From assembly GCA_025617745.1 (NCBI GenBank), contig CM046857.1, forward strand, positions 21,337,081 through 21,401,080: DNA of 64,000 bases, in the 5' to 3' direction. The notes below the pieces were generated by a model that worked only from the letters and a program-made list of their open reading frames with translations, was not told the DNA's origin and did no database searches. Shown here one piece after another: positions 43,828-55,200 of the stretch. Position 1 is the stretch's first letter, and each line of letters begins with the position of its first letter. Origin of the DNA: Heliocidaris erythrogramma (taxonomy: Eukaryota > Echinodermata > Echinoidea > Camarodonta > Echinometridae). Made by a program: the position numbers and the translations under genes.

Positions 43828-44430
43828 AGGGTTTAAATATTTCAAGGTCTGTGCATGCGAACTGCAGAATAATAGAGAGTGCATACTCATGACATGCAAG
43901 AATGCATATTGGGTGTTAACTCTTTGCAGGGAGGTGGAAGGGAGACCTCCCTGGTTCAAAGTCTAACTTGATCATGCCTAATAGCCCAGTTTCGGCAATG
44001 TGATAGCGATGATGTAATGCCTGGTAATAATAACCAGGTTGGCCAATTAGCTTTGACATACCGCACCATATTGGATTTGTGCTTTTGGTATAAGCCACTT
44101 CAGAGATGCAATCTGAGCATGAGCAGATAAAGGTCATCTGTACCAAATTCTAAAACCCACTGACACTAATATTCGATATGTGCTCATGAATGTCATGTAA
44201 TCATTATTCAATTATGCACTAATGGTGCATTCCATGATATCCAGGTGGAAGTATTATTTTTAAAGGGGGAAACAAAAGCTATTCATGAGGCACCTCTATC
44301 ACTCCCAGAGTTATTTTTCTGAAGTGCACATAAAGGGACCCTCCATGTCTAAAATATCTGTGGATATTTGGGGTCATTTGTACCATGCGCTAACCCCGAA
44401 CTGGCTTATTGCTCGGCGCCGATTTCCGTT
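43241..44430. other. Poly-G tract and spacer, no gene
   Basis: A G run of about 28 at 43800-43827 interrupts otherwise ordinary sequence and generates glycine- or proline-rich frames on both strands that are not genes. Confidence 0.5.
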
Positions 44431-44439
44431 ACCTCGTAT

Positions 44440-45170
44440 TTTTATGCCTCCGCCCACAGTAGGTGGTGCCGGAGGCATTATGTTTTCGGGTCGTCTGTCC
44501 ATCGGTCCGTACGTCCGTCCGTCCCCTTTTCGTTCTCGCGATAACTTCAAAACCGATTTTTGTGTTCAGTTTGTAACTTGGCCCATGTATGCATATGGGA
44601 GGGACGATGAACTGATTAGATTTTGGGGTCTCAAGGTCAAAGGTCAAAGGTCAAAGGTCATAGAGGTCATTATATACATAAAAATGGTTCGTTCTTGTGA
44701 TAACTTAGGAACCGTTTGGCGGATCAGCTCCTAAGTTGGCCCATGTATTCATATGGGAGGGATGATGAACTGATTAGATTTTGGGGTCTCAAGGTCAAAG
44801 GTCAAAGGTCAAAGGTCATAGAGGTCATTATATACATAAAAATGGTTCGTTCTTGTGATAACTTAGGAACCGTTTGGCGGATCAGCTCCTAAGTTGGCCC
44901 ATGTATTCATATGGGAGGGATGATGAACTGATTAGATTTTAGGGTCTCAAGGTCTAGGGTCTCAAGGTCAAAGGTCAAAGGTCAGAGGCATCATTATGTA
45001 TATAAAAATGGTTCGTTCTCGCAATAACTTCAGAACTGTTTAACAGATCAACCTCTAACTTGGCCCATATGTGAGGGATGATGAACTGATTAGATTTTAG
45101 GGTCTCAAGGTCAAAGTTCAAAGGTCATAGAGGTCATTATATACATAAAAATGGTTTGTGATGTATGGAT
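44440..45170 (+). repeat. Tandem repeat carrying AGGTCA direct repeats
   Basis: Four units of about 155-170 bases: GTTCGTTCTTGTGATAACTT, GATCAGCTCCTAAGTTGGCCCATGT, GGGATGATGAACTGATTAGATTTT and GGGTCTCAAGGTCAAAGGTCA. In units 1 and 2 four AGGTCA hexamers follow each other with one-base spacing (44634-44660, 44792-44818); unit 3 has three (44965-44984). It is preceded by CGTCCGTCCGTCC at 44513-44524. Confidence 0.85.
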
Positions 45171-46470
45171 CGAGTCTATAGGCCTACCTATTTTAGAAAT
45201 TTCAAGGGGACAGTGGTCTATTTGGTATAATCTATAATCTATATATATTTCTTTGGTGTATTTGATGATTGTTTAAAGTCATCAATGGAAAGTTTTTTAT
45301 TTGAAAATGAAATTAAATAAATTTTCTGTCTCCTGTGCTTTTTAAGTGAAAAGATTTGTAATTTTATTGGACCAATCCTTTTTAGAGTGTACATGTATGC
45401 CATACATTTCCAATCTGGTGATGGCAGAGGCATAAATTATTTTCATTTTCATATTTTCATTATTAGTCTACGATTACCTTGCTCAACTTTTGATTTTGTT
45501 TTGATGGCTTCCTTACTGTCTTTTGACAAGTTTAGTGTGAAGAACACATCCAGTAACAGCAGTGTTTTCAAATTTTCCGACCTCTGTTTGAACCGTTGGT
45601 ATGCTCAAAATATGAAATAGTATATTGAAAAAGATATCCAAACTTTTATTTTGAAATTCCCTCCATCTCATCCGTCAATAATCTGTTCACACCATAATGC
45701 AACAAACAGTTCAATAGCGAACAAAGGGCAGTAGTTGCACAGTGAAACACGATGTACAATAGCAGCTTCGCACTGCTGGTCACCGTTGTTTGTCCAACCC
45801 TCGGATTATGTAATCGGGTTTAAAGGTCTGTGCATACATTACGAAACTGGCCTATTAGTTAGGTATGATGATGAAGTCAGGATAAATGTCATCATGATTT
45901 TCCCCTGATTTAAATTTCCTTTGAGTTGAATAAAACGGTGATTTAAATCAACCTAGTTTATAAAATCATATGGTTTGAGATTTGAGTTCCCGTTGCGGCA
46001 TATAGTGTCCTTCAATTTGCATGATATTAATATGCATTTAATAGTCACTCTAAAAGAAAAATAAAACCAACAGAGTAGTACCTAGTAGAAAAAAAATCCT
46101 TTGAAAGCTTTCAGTGCCTTTGACGGATTGGTAAAGCTAGGATAGTCGAGTATCTTGTAAGAACTTTGACCGTCCTGTTATATGGATATTTATGCATTGT
46201 AATTGTAACTACAGTATATTCTACCATTACAATACTTCTTTGTCATAAAACTTGATACTACACCTGTACTAAACTGAGATAAATCTTATTAAATCTTTTT
46301 ATAGTGATTGTAATATTATATTGATAGACAATTAATGTTGTTGACTCCTTGACAATTTTGTTTTTCCCCAAGACAACAAAAGTTCTTTGAGATGCAGTTC
46401 TGAATCTCTTATTGTGATATGTTTAATACACAAAGCTAAAAAAAAATATGCTTACATGTTTGTTCCTTAA
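45171..46470. other. No gene seen
   Basis: Unique-looking AT-rich sequence with no domain-bearing ORF, RNA gene or clear repeat. Confidence 0.35.
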
Positions 46471-46477
46471 GTCATAG

Positions 46478-46800
46478 TTGAGGAGGTGAGTTGTCTCAGT
46501 TGAGGAGATGAGTTTTTTCAGTCAGTAAAGTATCGTCGAACCAAAGATTGTGGGTTTGAATCCGACCCAGGTGGATAACTGAAGCCTGCGTTGTGTGTAG
46601 CATACAGTGGAAGACACTGCATCCATCGGATGGCACGTGAAATGGAGGCCTCTTGTAGAGGAAAGCTATAATTCCCACCTTTGCACAGTAAAAATCCACT
46701 ACACTATTCGTAGGAGTAGGAGGGAAACCCTGGTGTAGTGCCAGTGGTCTACCTGCACATCCCAATCAGTTATACTGGGAGGAGAGACCAGAGGGTTACA
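46478..46800 (+). mobile_element. tRNA-derived SINE remnant, second family
   Basis: TGTCTCAGTTGAGG (46492-46505) resembles box A and GGGTTTGAATCCG (46552-46564) box B. The body holds CATCCATCGGATGGCACGTGAAATGGAGGCC-like text, ending near GGGTTACAGTGATCATGG. It is not similar to the 1542 SINE body. Confidence 0.5.
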
Positions 46801-46884
46801 GTGATCATGGATATATGTAACTCTATGTAAGTCTCTGCAGTGATTCAGTTCACTTTCCCCCTACGAAGCACATATAAGTGCATG

Positions 46885-47110
46885 CTACTGCCAAATATCT
46901 AATATATTGATCATAATGGCGATCCAAATTGCTGGAATAGTTTTGATTGAGAAGGATGAATGCACATTGGGCGTTACATTTTGCATGGTCCAAAGTCGAG
47001 TATTAATCATGCCTTTCTCTTGTGTCTTTAAACTCCAGTGAACATTTGACAATGAATTGCTCCCGTGTAGCATGTGTTATTGTTGAAGGGCTTGTATCAA
47101 AAGGGTGGGT
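46885..47110 (+). repeat. Copy of the 12.1-12.5 kb repeat without MITE
   Basis: TTGCATGGTCCAAAGTCGAGTATTAATCATGCC and CTCCAGTGAACATTTGACAATGA and TGTAGCATGTGTTATTGTTGAAG align with 12150-12340. It serves as the empty site for the 88-bp MITE. Confidence 0.6.
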
Positions 47111-47174
47111 ATAGCATCGCATCATGTCACATTCCAGTCAACGCGACCATTTGTCCAAATAGTGGGCTGTTTAA

Positions 47175-47370
47175 AGAAGCGAGAGAGAGAGAGAGAGTGA
47201 TACAGTGGGAAACAGTGGTGGGGAAAATGAGTGAGAGAGAGAGAAACAGTGGAAATATGAGAGGGTGAGAAACAGCCAGTGGGAAATTGAGAGAGAAAAA
47301 AAAAGACATGCAGGGGGATAGAAATTATAAAGAATACAGGAGAAAGAGAGAGAGAGAGAGAGAGGGGGTG
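47175..47370 (+). repeat. GA-rich microsatellite with short repeats
   Basis: GAGAGA runs at 47180-47198, 47232-47244 and 47344-47364, with GAAACAGTGG repeats between them. The Ser/Leu-rich minus-strand frame here is a translation of the repeat. Confidence 0.7.
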
Positions 47371-47612
47371 GGGGTTAGCAGCTGTGATGAAAAGTGATAG
47401 ATTTGGAGTGCTTCCACTGGCATGTTTAGGTTTCTGATATTTTTTCGCCTGGTAGGTTAAGTAGTTATGCATTGAACGAATTGATAACAATCTTAGAACA
47501 TACACTGAAAAATGTATATCTTATGGAACTCTATGGAACTATGGCATCTTCACTTATTAGAATACAATATTCAGTTTCCACTCAAATAAATAACAATATT
47601 AACAGATGTAAG

Positions 47613-47790
47613 GTCAGTGGCGAATTTAGGGGGGCACATCCGGCCCGTGCGCCCCCCCCCCCCCCCCCCACTTTGGAAGAAAAGTATGCATTGTGCCCCC
47701 CTCCCCTTTTAGAACGAAAACCCTTTTTTTTTCTTTTCTTTTCTTTTTTTTTGCTTGTCAGAGAATTATGGAGGAAAATAGAATTAGAGC
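47613..47790. mobile_element. hAT-like element fragment
   Basis: Begins CAGTGGCGAATTTAGGGGGGC and contains poly-C, TGTGCCCCC, TTTTAGAACGAAAA and GCTTGTCAGAGAATTATGGAGG. It is the reverse complement of parts of 24028-24270. The far terminus is not found. Confidence 0.55.
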
Positions 47791-47879
47791 CGTTCCCGAT
47801 ATCCGATGTACTAGGTGCTAGTTGTATTTTAGTTATAAAGTCAGGCAGGATGTTCATTAGAACCAGCAATTTCTGAATG

Positions 47880-48013
47880 TTGAACCATTTTCAGATTAGA
47901 TCTAACGTTACATGTACAACCATGCCATGTAGATGTATTCACTGGACGTGGGGAAACACACTGACTGAAGGCCTAGTGTGTAGATCCACTGTATACGTGT
48001 ATTATAGACGGTG
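47880..48013. other. 5' flank of the LTR retrotransposon
   Basis: Short unique stretch, no gene. It ends at the target duplication CCCGG at 48014-48018. Confidence 0.4.
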
Positions 48014-48018
48014 CCCGG

Positions 48019-48263
48019 TGTAGTGTCTGGGAACAAGACTAGGTGCTACCGATCGTAAATGAGATGCTAATGAGATGTTCATGACCTCGAAGGTCAGAGT
48101 TGTAAACACGTGATCGACACACATGGAAATATGTCAACCATCCAGTGTCATGGCCGAGTTACCGAGCTACGATTTAATAAACGAAATGGAACCCAATGCT
48201 AATTGTTTGGACTCGATCCTGTAGTGTTGGTGTAGCGTGCATGAGTTGGTGAATAACTCTTCA
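48019..48263 (+). repeat. 5' LTR
   Basis: Starts TGTAGTGTCTGGGAAC and ends GAATAACTCTTCA. It contains ATTTAATAAACG (48174-48185), which provides an AATAAA polyadenylation hexamer. Confidence 0.95.
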
Positions 48264-48264
48264 T

Positions 48265-48276
48265 TGGCGACGAGGA
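48265..48276 (+). promoter_or_regulatory. Primer-binding site, tRNA-Ser(GCU)-like
   Basis: TGGCGACGAGG begins two bases after the 5' LTR. It is complementary to the 3' end expected of a tRNA-Ser with acceptor CCTCGTCG-CCA. mag-lineage elements are known to use serine tRNA. Confidence 0.65.
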
Positions 48277-48320
48277 TAACAAATCGTTTGCTTGTAGCTG
48301 TCAGAGGCCGGTAAGTTATA

Positions 48321-49616
48321 ATGGCTCAATTGGACATTCCGTCGGTCCCGAATTATGACCCGCATGATTCGAAAGTGAGTTCGCAGAGCTGGACGAAGTG
48401 GGTGAGAGCGTTTGAGCTGTATGCTGCGGGGAGAGGTGTAACCGATGTTGAGCAAAAGAAGGCACTATTTTTACATTGTGCAGGACCAGCAGTCCAGGAT
48501 GTATTCTATACATTAAGACTTGTTGATGGTGATGAACTGGACAATGCTTATGATATTGCAAAGAAAACTTTGAGTGGGCATTTTGACTCGAAAGTGAACG
48601 TGCCATACGAACGGTATTGTTTCAGACAATTGAGTCAAGAGACTGATGACTCTATAGAGGAGTTTGTTATGAGATTGAGGCAGCAAGCTGCAGTGTGTCA
48701 GTTTACGAACGTTGATGAGCAGATAAGAGACCAAATCATAGAGAAGTGTAAGTCCAACAAGCTGAGAGCAAAGCTACTCGAGAAGGGACATTCTCTGACT
48801 CTGCAGGAGTTGAGGTCAACAGCTGCCACGTTCGAAATGACTGATCGCCAGGTGCGGCACATGACCGATGGTGCGGTAAGGTCGGACATCAACGCAGTTC
48901 GTCATAGATCTTCACCATCGAAGGGAAGTCGTAGTGATCAAGATTTCAGTCGTGATCAACGGCCTGCTGCTAGAGCAGCTGGATCAGCCATGTCAGCTGG
49001 ATCAGGAAAGCGTTGCTACCGGTGTGGTCGCGAAGGACATTACGCGAAGGATCAGCAGTGCCCAGCTAGGGGAAAGACCTGCAATAACTGTGGCAAGATA
49101 GGACATTTTTCGTCATGTTGTAAGTCAAAGCAGACTGGAAAAGAAAAGACTCAAGAGAAGCAGAAGAAAGGTTTTGGTCAGAAGAAAAAAGGGCATGGAC
49201 AGATAAGAAGTGTTGAAAAACATGAACCAAATACACGTACATGTAGTGACAGTTATGACAATGAAGATATGTATGCATTTTTTGTTAACAGTATTGATAC
49301 ATGTAACAACGATAAAATCAGTGTCCAAGTAGGAGGAATTGGTGTAGATATGGTTGTCGATAGTGGCACAGTTGTTAATGTTATTGATGCAACAACATGG
49401 GATAGGTTGAAGAGAAATCACATCAAATGTACGTCTGAAGTTACTAGTAGTAAGTTGTTTGCTTATGGGTCAAAGAAACCATTGAAGTTGAAGGGTAAAT
49501 TTGTAGCATGTGTTTCAGTTAGTGCACAGCAGAGTGTGAGGGCAGAGTTTTATGTCTTAGATGGAGAAGGCCCTGCATTGTTAGGGAAGAGACTGCACAG
49601 CAGTTGCGAGTGTTGA
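48321..49616 (+). CDS. Gag and start of protease
   Basis: A 431-residue frame. The N-terminal half is a gag capsid-like region (FELYAAGRGV, FLHCAGPAVQDVF, FVMRLRQQAAVC). Two CCHC knuckles follow near residues 230-265 (CYRCGREGHYAKDQQC, CNNCGKIGHFSSCC), then a Lys-rich linker, then an aspartic protease with VDSGTVVNVI (catalytic D-S-G). The frame ends in the protease C-terminal motif GPALLG, where the pol frame takes over one base back. Gag packages element RNA; protease processes the polyprotein. Confidence 0.9.
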   Translation: MAQLDIPSVPNYDPHDSKVSSQSWTKWVRAFELYAAGRGVTDVEQKKALFLHCAGPAVQDVFYTLRLVDGDELDNAYDIAKKTLSGHFDSKVNVPYERYCFRQLSQETDDSIEEFVMRLRQQAAVCQFTNVDEQIRDQIIEKCKSNKLRAKLLEKGHSLTLQELRSTAATFEMTDRQVRHMTDGAVRSDINAVRHRSSPSKGSRSDQDFSRDQRPAARAAGSAMSAGSGKRCYRCGREGHYAKDQQCPARGKTCNNCGKIGHFSSCCKSKQTGKEKTQEKQKKGFGQKKKGHGQIRSVEKHEPNTRTCSDSYDNEDMYAFFVNSIDTCNNDKISVQVGGIGVDMVVDSGTVVNVIDATTWDRLKRNHIKCTSEVTSSKLFAYGSKKPLKLKGKFVACVSVSAQQSVRAEFYVLDGEGPALLGKRLHSSCEC

Positions 49617-51373
49617 AGATTGAGATACCAACTCAGAGTGATAAGGTGCATCAGATTGACGATAGATTCGCTCACAGTTTTGAAGGAATAGGAAAGTTAG
49701 AAGGGTATAAACTACATCTTCACATTGACAAATCTGTTCAACCTGTAGTGCAACACATGTATCGTATTCCTTACAGTCTAAGAGAGAAGGTAGATGCAAA
49801 GTTAGATGAGTTGGAACGAATGGATATCATTGAGAAAGTTGATGGGCCGAGTGAATGGGTCAGCCCAGTCATTGTTGTTCCTAAGCCTAATGGGGACATA
49901 CGTCTATGTGTAGATATGAGACAGGCTAATGGTGCAATCAAAAGGGAGAGACACCCTATACCTACCGTAGAGGAAGTTTTGTATCACATGAATGGTAGTA
50001 CTGTTTTTTCTAAGTTAGATTTGAAATACGGGTACCACCAGATAGAGTTGGACGATGAATCTAGAGGGATAACAACTTTCACAACACATAAGGGTTTGTA
50101 CCAGTACAAGAGGTTGATGTTTGGAATTAATGCAGCCCCAGAAATGTATCAACATGTAATGAGTCAGGTACTTAGTGGTTGTGCAGGAGTAGCAAACATA
50201 TCAGATGACATTGTAGTCTATGGGCGTACAAGACAAGAACATGATGAAAGACTTGATAAGGTACTGACAAAACTGAAAGAGAAGAACTTGACATTGAACA
50301 AGGACAAGTGTACATTCAGAACTGACAAGATCACATTCATGGGTCATACCTTGACGAGTAGGGGTATGCAACCAACTGGAGACAGAGTTCGGGCTTTGAG
50401 AGAAGCTGGCAAGCCAAAATGTGCAGCTGAAGTGCGTAGTTTCCTTGGTCTAGTGAATTTCTCAGCCAGGTACATTGCCAATTTGGCTACAGTTGCAGAG
50501 CCGTTGAGGAGGCTCACACGAAAGGGTGAACCTTTTGTATGGGGACCTGAGCAAGAGCAGAGTTTCAGAAGACTGACCGAGTGTTTGACAGAGGGTGAGG
50601 CTCTAGGTTACTTTAGATTAGACGCTGACAGGACTCAGCTAGTTACCGACGCTAGTAACGTAGGAGTAGGCGCTGTACTCTTACAGACTTATAAGGGTGA
50701 AACAAGAGTAATTAGTTACGCAAGCAGAACCTTGACGGATACAGAGAAGCGTTATTCAACTACTGAGAAAGAAGCGCTTGCAGTAGTTTGGGCCTGCCAA
50801 AAGTTTCACACGTATTTGTACGGGGTGGAGTTTCAGTTACTCACCGACCATAAGCCATTGGAAGTTCTATATGGTCCGAGATCACGTCCCAATGCTAGAA
50901 TAGAACGATGGGTTATGAAGCTGATGTCGTATTCCTTCAAAGTGGTATACTTACCTGGAAAGCAGAACATAGCCGACATTTTGACGAGACTGCCCGTTCA
51001 AGATGAAGGTAGCAAACAAGGAGTATTGGTCCAGGAGGCAGAGCAATATGTTCGTTGGGTGGCGAAGGAAGCTATTCCAAGAGCACTTTCCACAAGGCAG
51101 GTAGAAGAAGCCTCCAAGGAAGATGAGCTAGCGAGTGTCAGAGAAAGTCTGAAGAACGACACGTGGGGAAGAGAGTCCGTGAACTATTCAGTTTTCAAAC
51201 ATGAGCTTACCTGTGTAGGGTACATTGCCCTGAGGGGGACACGGATTGTTATCCCGAGGAAGCTTAGACAACAGTGTGTTGAGTTAGCACACCAAGGACA
51301 CTTGGGTATCGTTGGGACAAAACAACGTCTACGAACAGCAAGGTTTGGTGGCCGCAGATGGAGAGAGATGTAG
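49604..51373 (+). pseudogene. Pol: reverse transcriptase, RNase H, integrase start
   Basis: A 589-residue frame overlapping gag by 13 bases in the -1 frame. RT spans about residues 60-260 (IRLCVDMRQANGAI, FSKLDLKYGYHQI, LMFGINAAPEMYQ, NISDDIVVYG with the catalytic DD). RNase H follows (VTDASNVGVGAVL, TEKEALAVVWA, LTDHKPLEVLY). The integrase zinc-binding HxxxH begins (LAHQGHLG) before the frame is lost at about 51340. The overlap lies inside conserved protease sequence, so a single-base loss there is likelier than programmed frameshifting. Confidence 0.88.
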
Positions 51374-52392
51374 AAAGACACGTGAAGTCATGTCACGGGT
51401 GTCAAATTACATCTGCCATGCCGTCTCCAGAGCCGGTCAATCCAACTTCACTACCAACGGGTCCATGGCAGAGTGTTGGTATAGATTTATTGGGTCCTTT
51501 ACCTTCAAAGGACTATGTATTTTTAGTTGTTGACTATTACAGTCGGTTTTATGAGATAGATGTCATGAAGGACACCACGAGTGAGAGAATCATAGAGTCT
51601 TTGGAAAGGATGTTCGTTCTACATGGATTACCCATATCCATTACATCCGACAATGGACCTCAGTTTGTTTCGGAGAAGTTTGAAGATTATCTCCGTTGTA
51701 ATGGGATAGAGCATAGGAAAGTGACTCCGCTTCATCCTGCAGCAAATGGAGAGGTTGAGCGTCAAAACAGATCGCTGATGAAAAGAATCCGGATTGCTCA
51801 AGCAGAGAAGAAGGATTGGAAGAAAGAAGTGAGACAGTACATGTTTGCCTATCGTACAACACCACATAGTGTTACAGGCAAGACCCCGGCAGAAATGATG
51901 TTTCAACGACAGTTGAGAACAAAACTGCCTCAGCTGGAAGAGAAAGGTCGACTGGATGAAGAAGCCAGAGACAGAGACGCCATTGAAAAGTTGAAAAACA
52001 AACTGTACATCGATGAAAAGAGAGGTGCGAAGGAAAGAAGTGATTTACACGAAGGAGATGAGGTATTGGTGAAACAGACTAAGGGTGATAAAATGTGTAC
52101 ACCTTATCATCCAGAGCCATTTACACTAGTAGAAAAACATGGAAACAGCGTAGTTGTACAGTCACCAGACGGAGTGAGGTACAAACGTAACAGTACACAT
52201 GTACAGAAGTACAACAGACAACAGACAAGGAGTTCAGACAGACTTGAACGTGAAGACAATAACACTGACAGACATGTACAGACGAATACCACACAAGACG
52301 CAGCAAACAGTAATACACCAATAGCTGTGAGTAGGCCTGTTAGGGAGAAGAGGCAACCTAAGAGATTTGATGACTTTGTGGTATTCCATTGA
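51358..52392 (+). pseudogene. Pol: integrase core and C-terminal domain
   Basis: A 344-residue frame continuing the integrase. HVKSCHGC completes the HHCC zinc site. The DDE core is visible as GIDLLGPLP (Asp), ITSDNGPQF (Asp) and NGEVERQNR (Glu). The C-terminal part has a GPY/F-like module (YHPEPFTLVEKHGNSVVVQ) and a Lys/Arg-rich tail. It is shifted by one base relative to the RT frame. The first Met is internal to the original protein and not a true start. Confidence 0.88.
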
Positions 52393-53283
52393 TATCTCAA
52401 AAGGTATGTTTTGACATGAATACAGTTTTATGTATAGTTTGTCATTCCAAGTGAGAAGTGAGATCAAGTAAAGTTACTGTTGTGGAAAAAAAACAAACAA
52501 AACGATTGGTTTGAGTTCAAGGAATTGTTCACAATAATGACAATAAGTGGGAAAGTGATGTATATCTTATATATACATCCAAATATTATCTTATTTGCTT
52601 CTAGCAAATTACATGCTAGAAAAGGTGCTTATAGTAGTTTTAAACAAATTGAACAGAGACAAAAGTTGTGTGATAGTGATACATTTTTGAATTGATTGGT
52701 TTATGACAAGAAGACAACAGTAGTTGCGATGTTTTAATTTACGCAAACCATTTTGGAAATTCAATTATGACTACTACACAGAGAGTACAAAGTTAATGAC
52801 AGAAACCAGATGTTTTATTGGTCGATACTTATAATTTGTTTGAAAAATCTCATTAACAGAACATGCAATTGTGCAAAGTGTATAGTGATAAGTCATTTTG
52901 AAACTATTCTGACACTAATTATTTGCATTGAAGACAAGTGAATTTTAATTTACAACCATACTGATACGTCATACAACGTAGTATGTTTTTGGAAACAGGA
53001 AAACTTAATTGTTTGATAGCAAATTAATCTGACAGCAGAAACTCAATAAGACAGACCTGTTTTAGATAGTGATGATACATGTATGTACCTGTATATAACA
53101 AACTTGAAAGGTGGCGTTTAGAGTTTGTTTAGAATATCTGTTTTGTTTTTTTGTTCTTTATATATAATGACTTGGGTTCAAGACACAATTCAGACTAGAG
53201 TAACAATTACATGTAACACAAGTTACCTGAATTCTGTAACTGAAAGTGTTATTGAGAATGTTATGTGATAAAACATCATTCTT
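52393..53283 (+). other. Non-coding internal region of the LTR element
   Basis: About 900 AT-rich bases between the integrase stop and the polypurine tract. No envelope-like ORF, transmembrane frame or repeat was seen. Confidence 0.6.
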
Positions 53284-53296
53284 AGAAAGGGAGGAG
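53284..53296 (+). promoter_or_regulatory. Polypurine tract
   Basis: AGAAAGGGAGGAG, immediately before the 3' LTR, is the expected primer for plus-strand DNA synthesis. Confidence 0.8.
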
Positions 53297-53297
53297 T

Positions 53298-53543
53298 TGT
53301 AGTGTCTGGGAACAAGACTAGGTGCTAGCGATCGTAAATGAGATGCTAATGAGATGTTCATGACCTCAAAGGTCAGAGTTGTAAACACGTGATCAGACTC
53401 ACATGGAAATATGTCAACCATCCAGTGTCATGGCCGAGCTACTGAGCTACGATTTAATAAACGAAATGGAACCCAATGCTAATTGTTTGGACTCGATCCT
53501 GTAGTGTTGGTGTAGCGTGCATGAGTTGGTGAATAACTCTTCA
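53298..53543 (+). repeat. 3' LTR
   Basis: Matches the 5' LTR with a handful of substitutions and a one-base indel (for example CTACCGATC/CTAGCGATC, CTCGAAGG/CTCAAAGG, ATCGACACAC/ATCAGACTCAC). The target duplication CCCGG follows at 53544-53548. Confidence 0.95.
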
Positions 53544-53548
53544 CCCGG

Positions 53549-54955
53549 TGCAAGCGCAACATAACGTGAAGCTTTCTATGCCTGTGTAATTTCGCTGATC
53601 CGAAAAAGGTCGAAAGGACTGGAAACTTCGAAGCTTTACCCGGGCCTGCCAAAGGAAGTTACGAATTGTAAAAAACCTTTAAATAATACGATCAAAATAC
53701 CACAAACCACCCCCTCAGGACAATCTGGGAACAATTTAACCACGTCTAAAAAAAACCCAGCTCGATTGAGTGGAAAATCGCAGAGAAAAGTGATTTCAAA
53801 CAAACGGACGACAGACAGACATTAGCCAAATTATAGTAAGGATGCAAAATTCAAGCAAAGTATTGTATTTTTTGAAGATTTCCGCGATTGAGTAAGACCA
53901 TGCAATAAAATGATAGGCTTACCTTGCACCCAAAACTTTTAATAATAGAAAGAAATTTCATTTTTCCAGTAAAATTCCTGTTCTTTTTTCATCCATGATC
54001 ATGTATGCTTTATAAACATTACGTACTGAAGGAAACGTTACAGGTTTTCATGTTGTTCGGTTTAGCGTATCTTTATTAATAAAAGTAGAATATGTTTGAA
54101 CATGGGTTTCCCCTCTTCCTTTGAATTTGGGTTCCTCTTCTTCTTTTCTCTGTTTTCATTTTTTTTTTCCGTGACCATATTTCCTTGATGAACATTTCAT
54201 AATAAAGAGAAAATTATGGTTTCCTTTTTATTAACTACTCTGTAGGCCCTGTATATTGGTTATGATTGGTAAGAGGCCAGATTACAATGACGTAGTGTAG
54301 ATCCAGTCATTGAGGGGTACCTGGCATATCGGGGGGGGGGGGGGGCATTGGTCTTAAATACTAGATGGATATAATATGAGAGAACAAAGCCATTAACCCA
54401 TTGAGTGATGAGGGGGTGGGTGTGGTAAGGGATCTTATATTATTTCTGTGTTACTCCCTCCATTCGGGCCTCCATTTGTTTCTTCCCCTTTTTTTATTCT
54501 ACTTTATTCGAATGGGGGAGGTGTGAGCCCTTATGCCCCCTCCAGATCTACACCACTGCCTAATATAAGGTAATTCTCTCACCATGCAGTCACTCTTTGC
54601 CCCCTTTTTCAACCACCACTTTTCTAATTGTCTTAATATGCAGTGTTATGAAAATCAGGCATACAAATGGAGAGACACAACTTGTTCTGAACACTAGCTG
54701 TTAATTATTCTATAAAATAAATGGATAATTCCTCCAGTACACATGAATGTGCTTTGAAAAAGAAAAATATATGGGATTCTATATAGATATACATGTAGGC
54801 CTAAAAAAGAAATGTCATGGATGAATTTATGAATGTTCTTGCAGATATAATGATATAGAGAAAAGTAACTCTTCAAAATGATGTTATGCTATTATTCAAA
54901 ACTTGTGAGAGAACTTTTGTAGCTGGCTATTATTTTGTGGGGTACTCTTTTTTTC
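53549..54955. other. No gene seen
   Basis: Spacer with a poly-G tract at 54331-54344 and no domain-bearing ORF. Confidence 0.35.
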
Positions 54956-54956
54956 C

Positions 54957-55200
54957 AAAGGTTCGTAATTCCGAAACACAAACTTCTAATACCTGGGGGT
55001 TCATAATTCCATAAATGAAATAGGGTTCATAATTCTGAATATTTGTTGCATTTTTCCAAGGGTTTGTTATTCTGAATGTCTGTTTATCTGAAGGTTCATA
55101 ATTTCGAAAAAGCAATAGAGTGCGTAATTCCAAAAATGAAAGAGGTTTCATATTTCTGAAAATGAAATAGGGTTCATTATTCCGAAGGTTCGTAATTCAA
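54957..55200. repeat. Degenerate minisatellite GGTTCATAATTCCGAA
   Basis: About ten diverged units of 16-30 bases built on GGTTCATAATTCCGAAAATGAAATAG. The minus-strand frame over it (54930-55151) repeats the same short peptide and is not a gene. Confidence 0.75.

Larger units (their letters stand above)
48019..53543 (+). mobile_element. Ty3/gypsy LTR retrotransposon (mag/SURL-like), structurally complete
   Basis: Two LTRs of 245-246 bases (TG...CA) are flanked by the 5-base duplication CCCGG (48014-48018, 53544-53548). A primer-binding site for tRNA-Ser, gag with two zinc knuckles, protease, RT, RNase H and integrase in the Ty3/gypsy order, and a polypurine tract are all present. About 900 bases of non-coding sequence lie between pol and the tract. 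The LTRs differ at several positions and pol has two frameshifts, so the copy is moderately old and not autonomous. No envelope-like frame is seen. Confidence 0.95.

Noticed and set aside
43690..43966. Proline- or glycine-rich ORFs on both strands
   Set aside because: Translation of a poly-G tract.
44285..44734. 149-residue plus-strand ORF
   Set aside because: Runs into the tandem AGGTCA repeat array; no domain and no codon conservation between repeat units.
49590..49616. Programmed -1 frameshift between gag and pol
   Set aside because: The frame change falls inside conserved protease sequence with no recognisable slippery heptamer; a lost base is simpler.
52480..53285. Envelope-like gene in the LTR element
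   Set aside because: No frame longer than about 90 residues, no signal peptide or membrane span between integrase and polypurine tract.
54930..55151. 73-residue minus-strand ORF with repeated RNYEP-like peptide
   Set aside because: Translation of the GGTTCATAATTCCGAA minisatellite.
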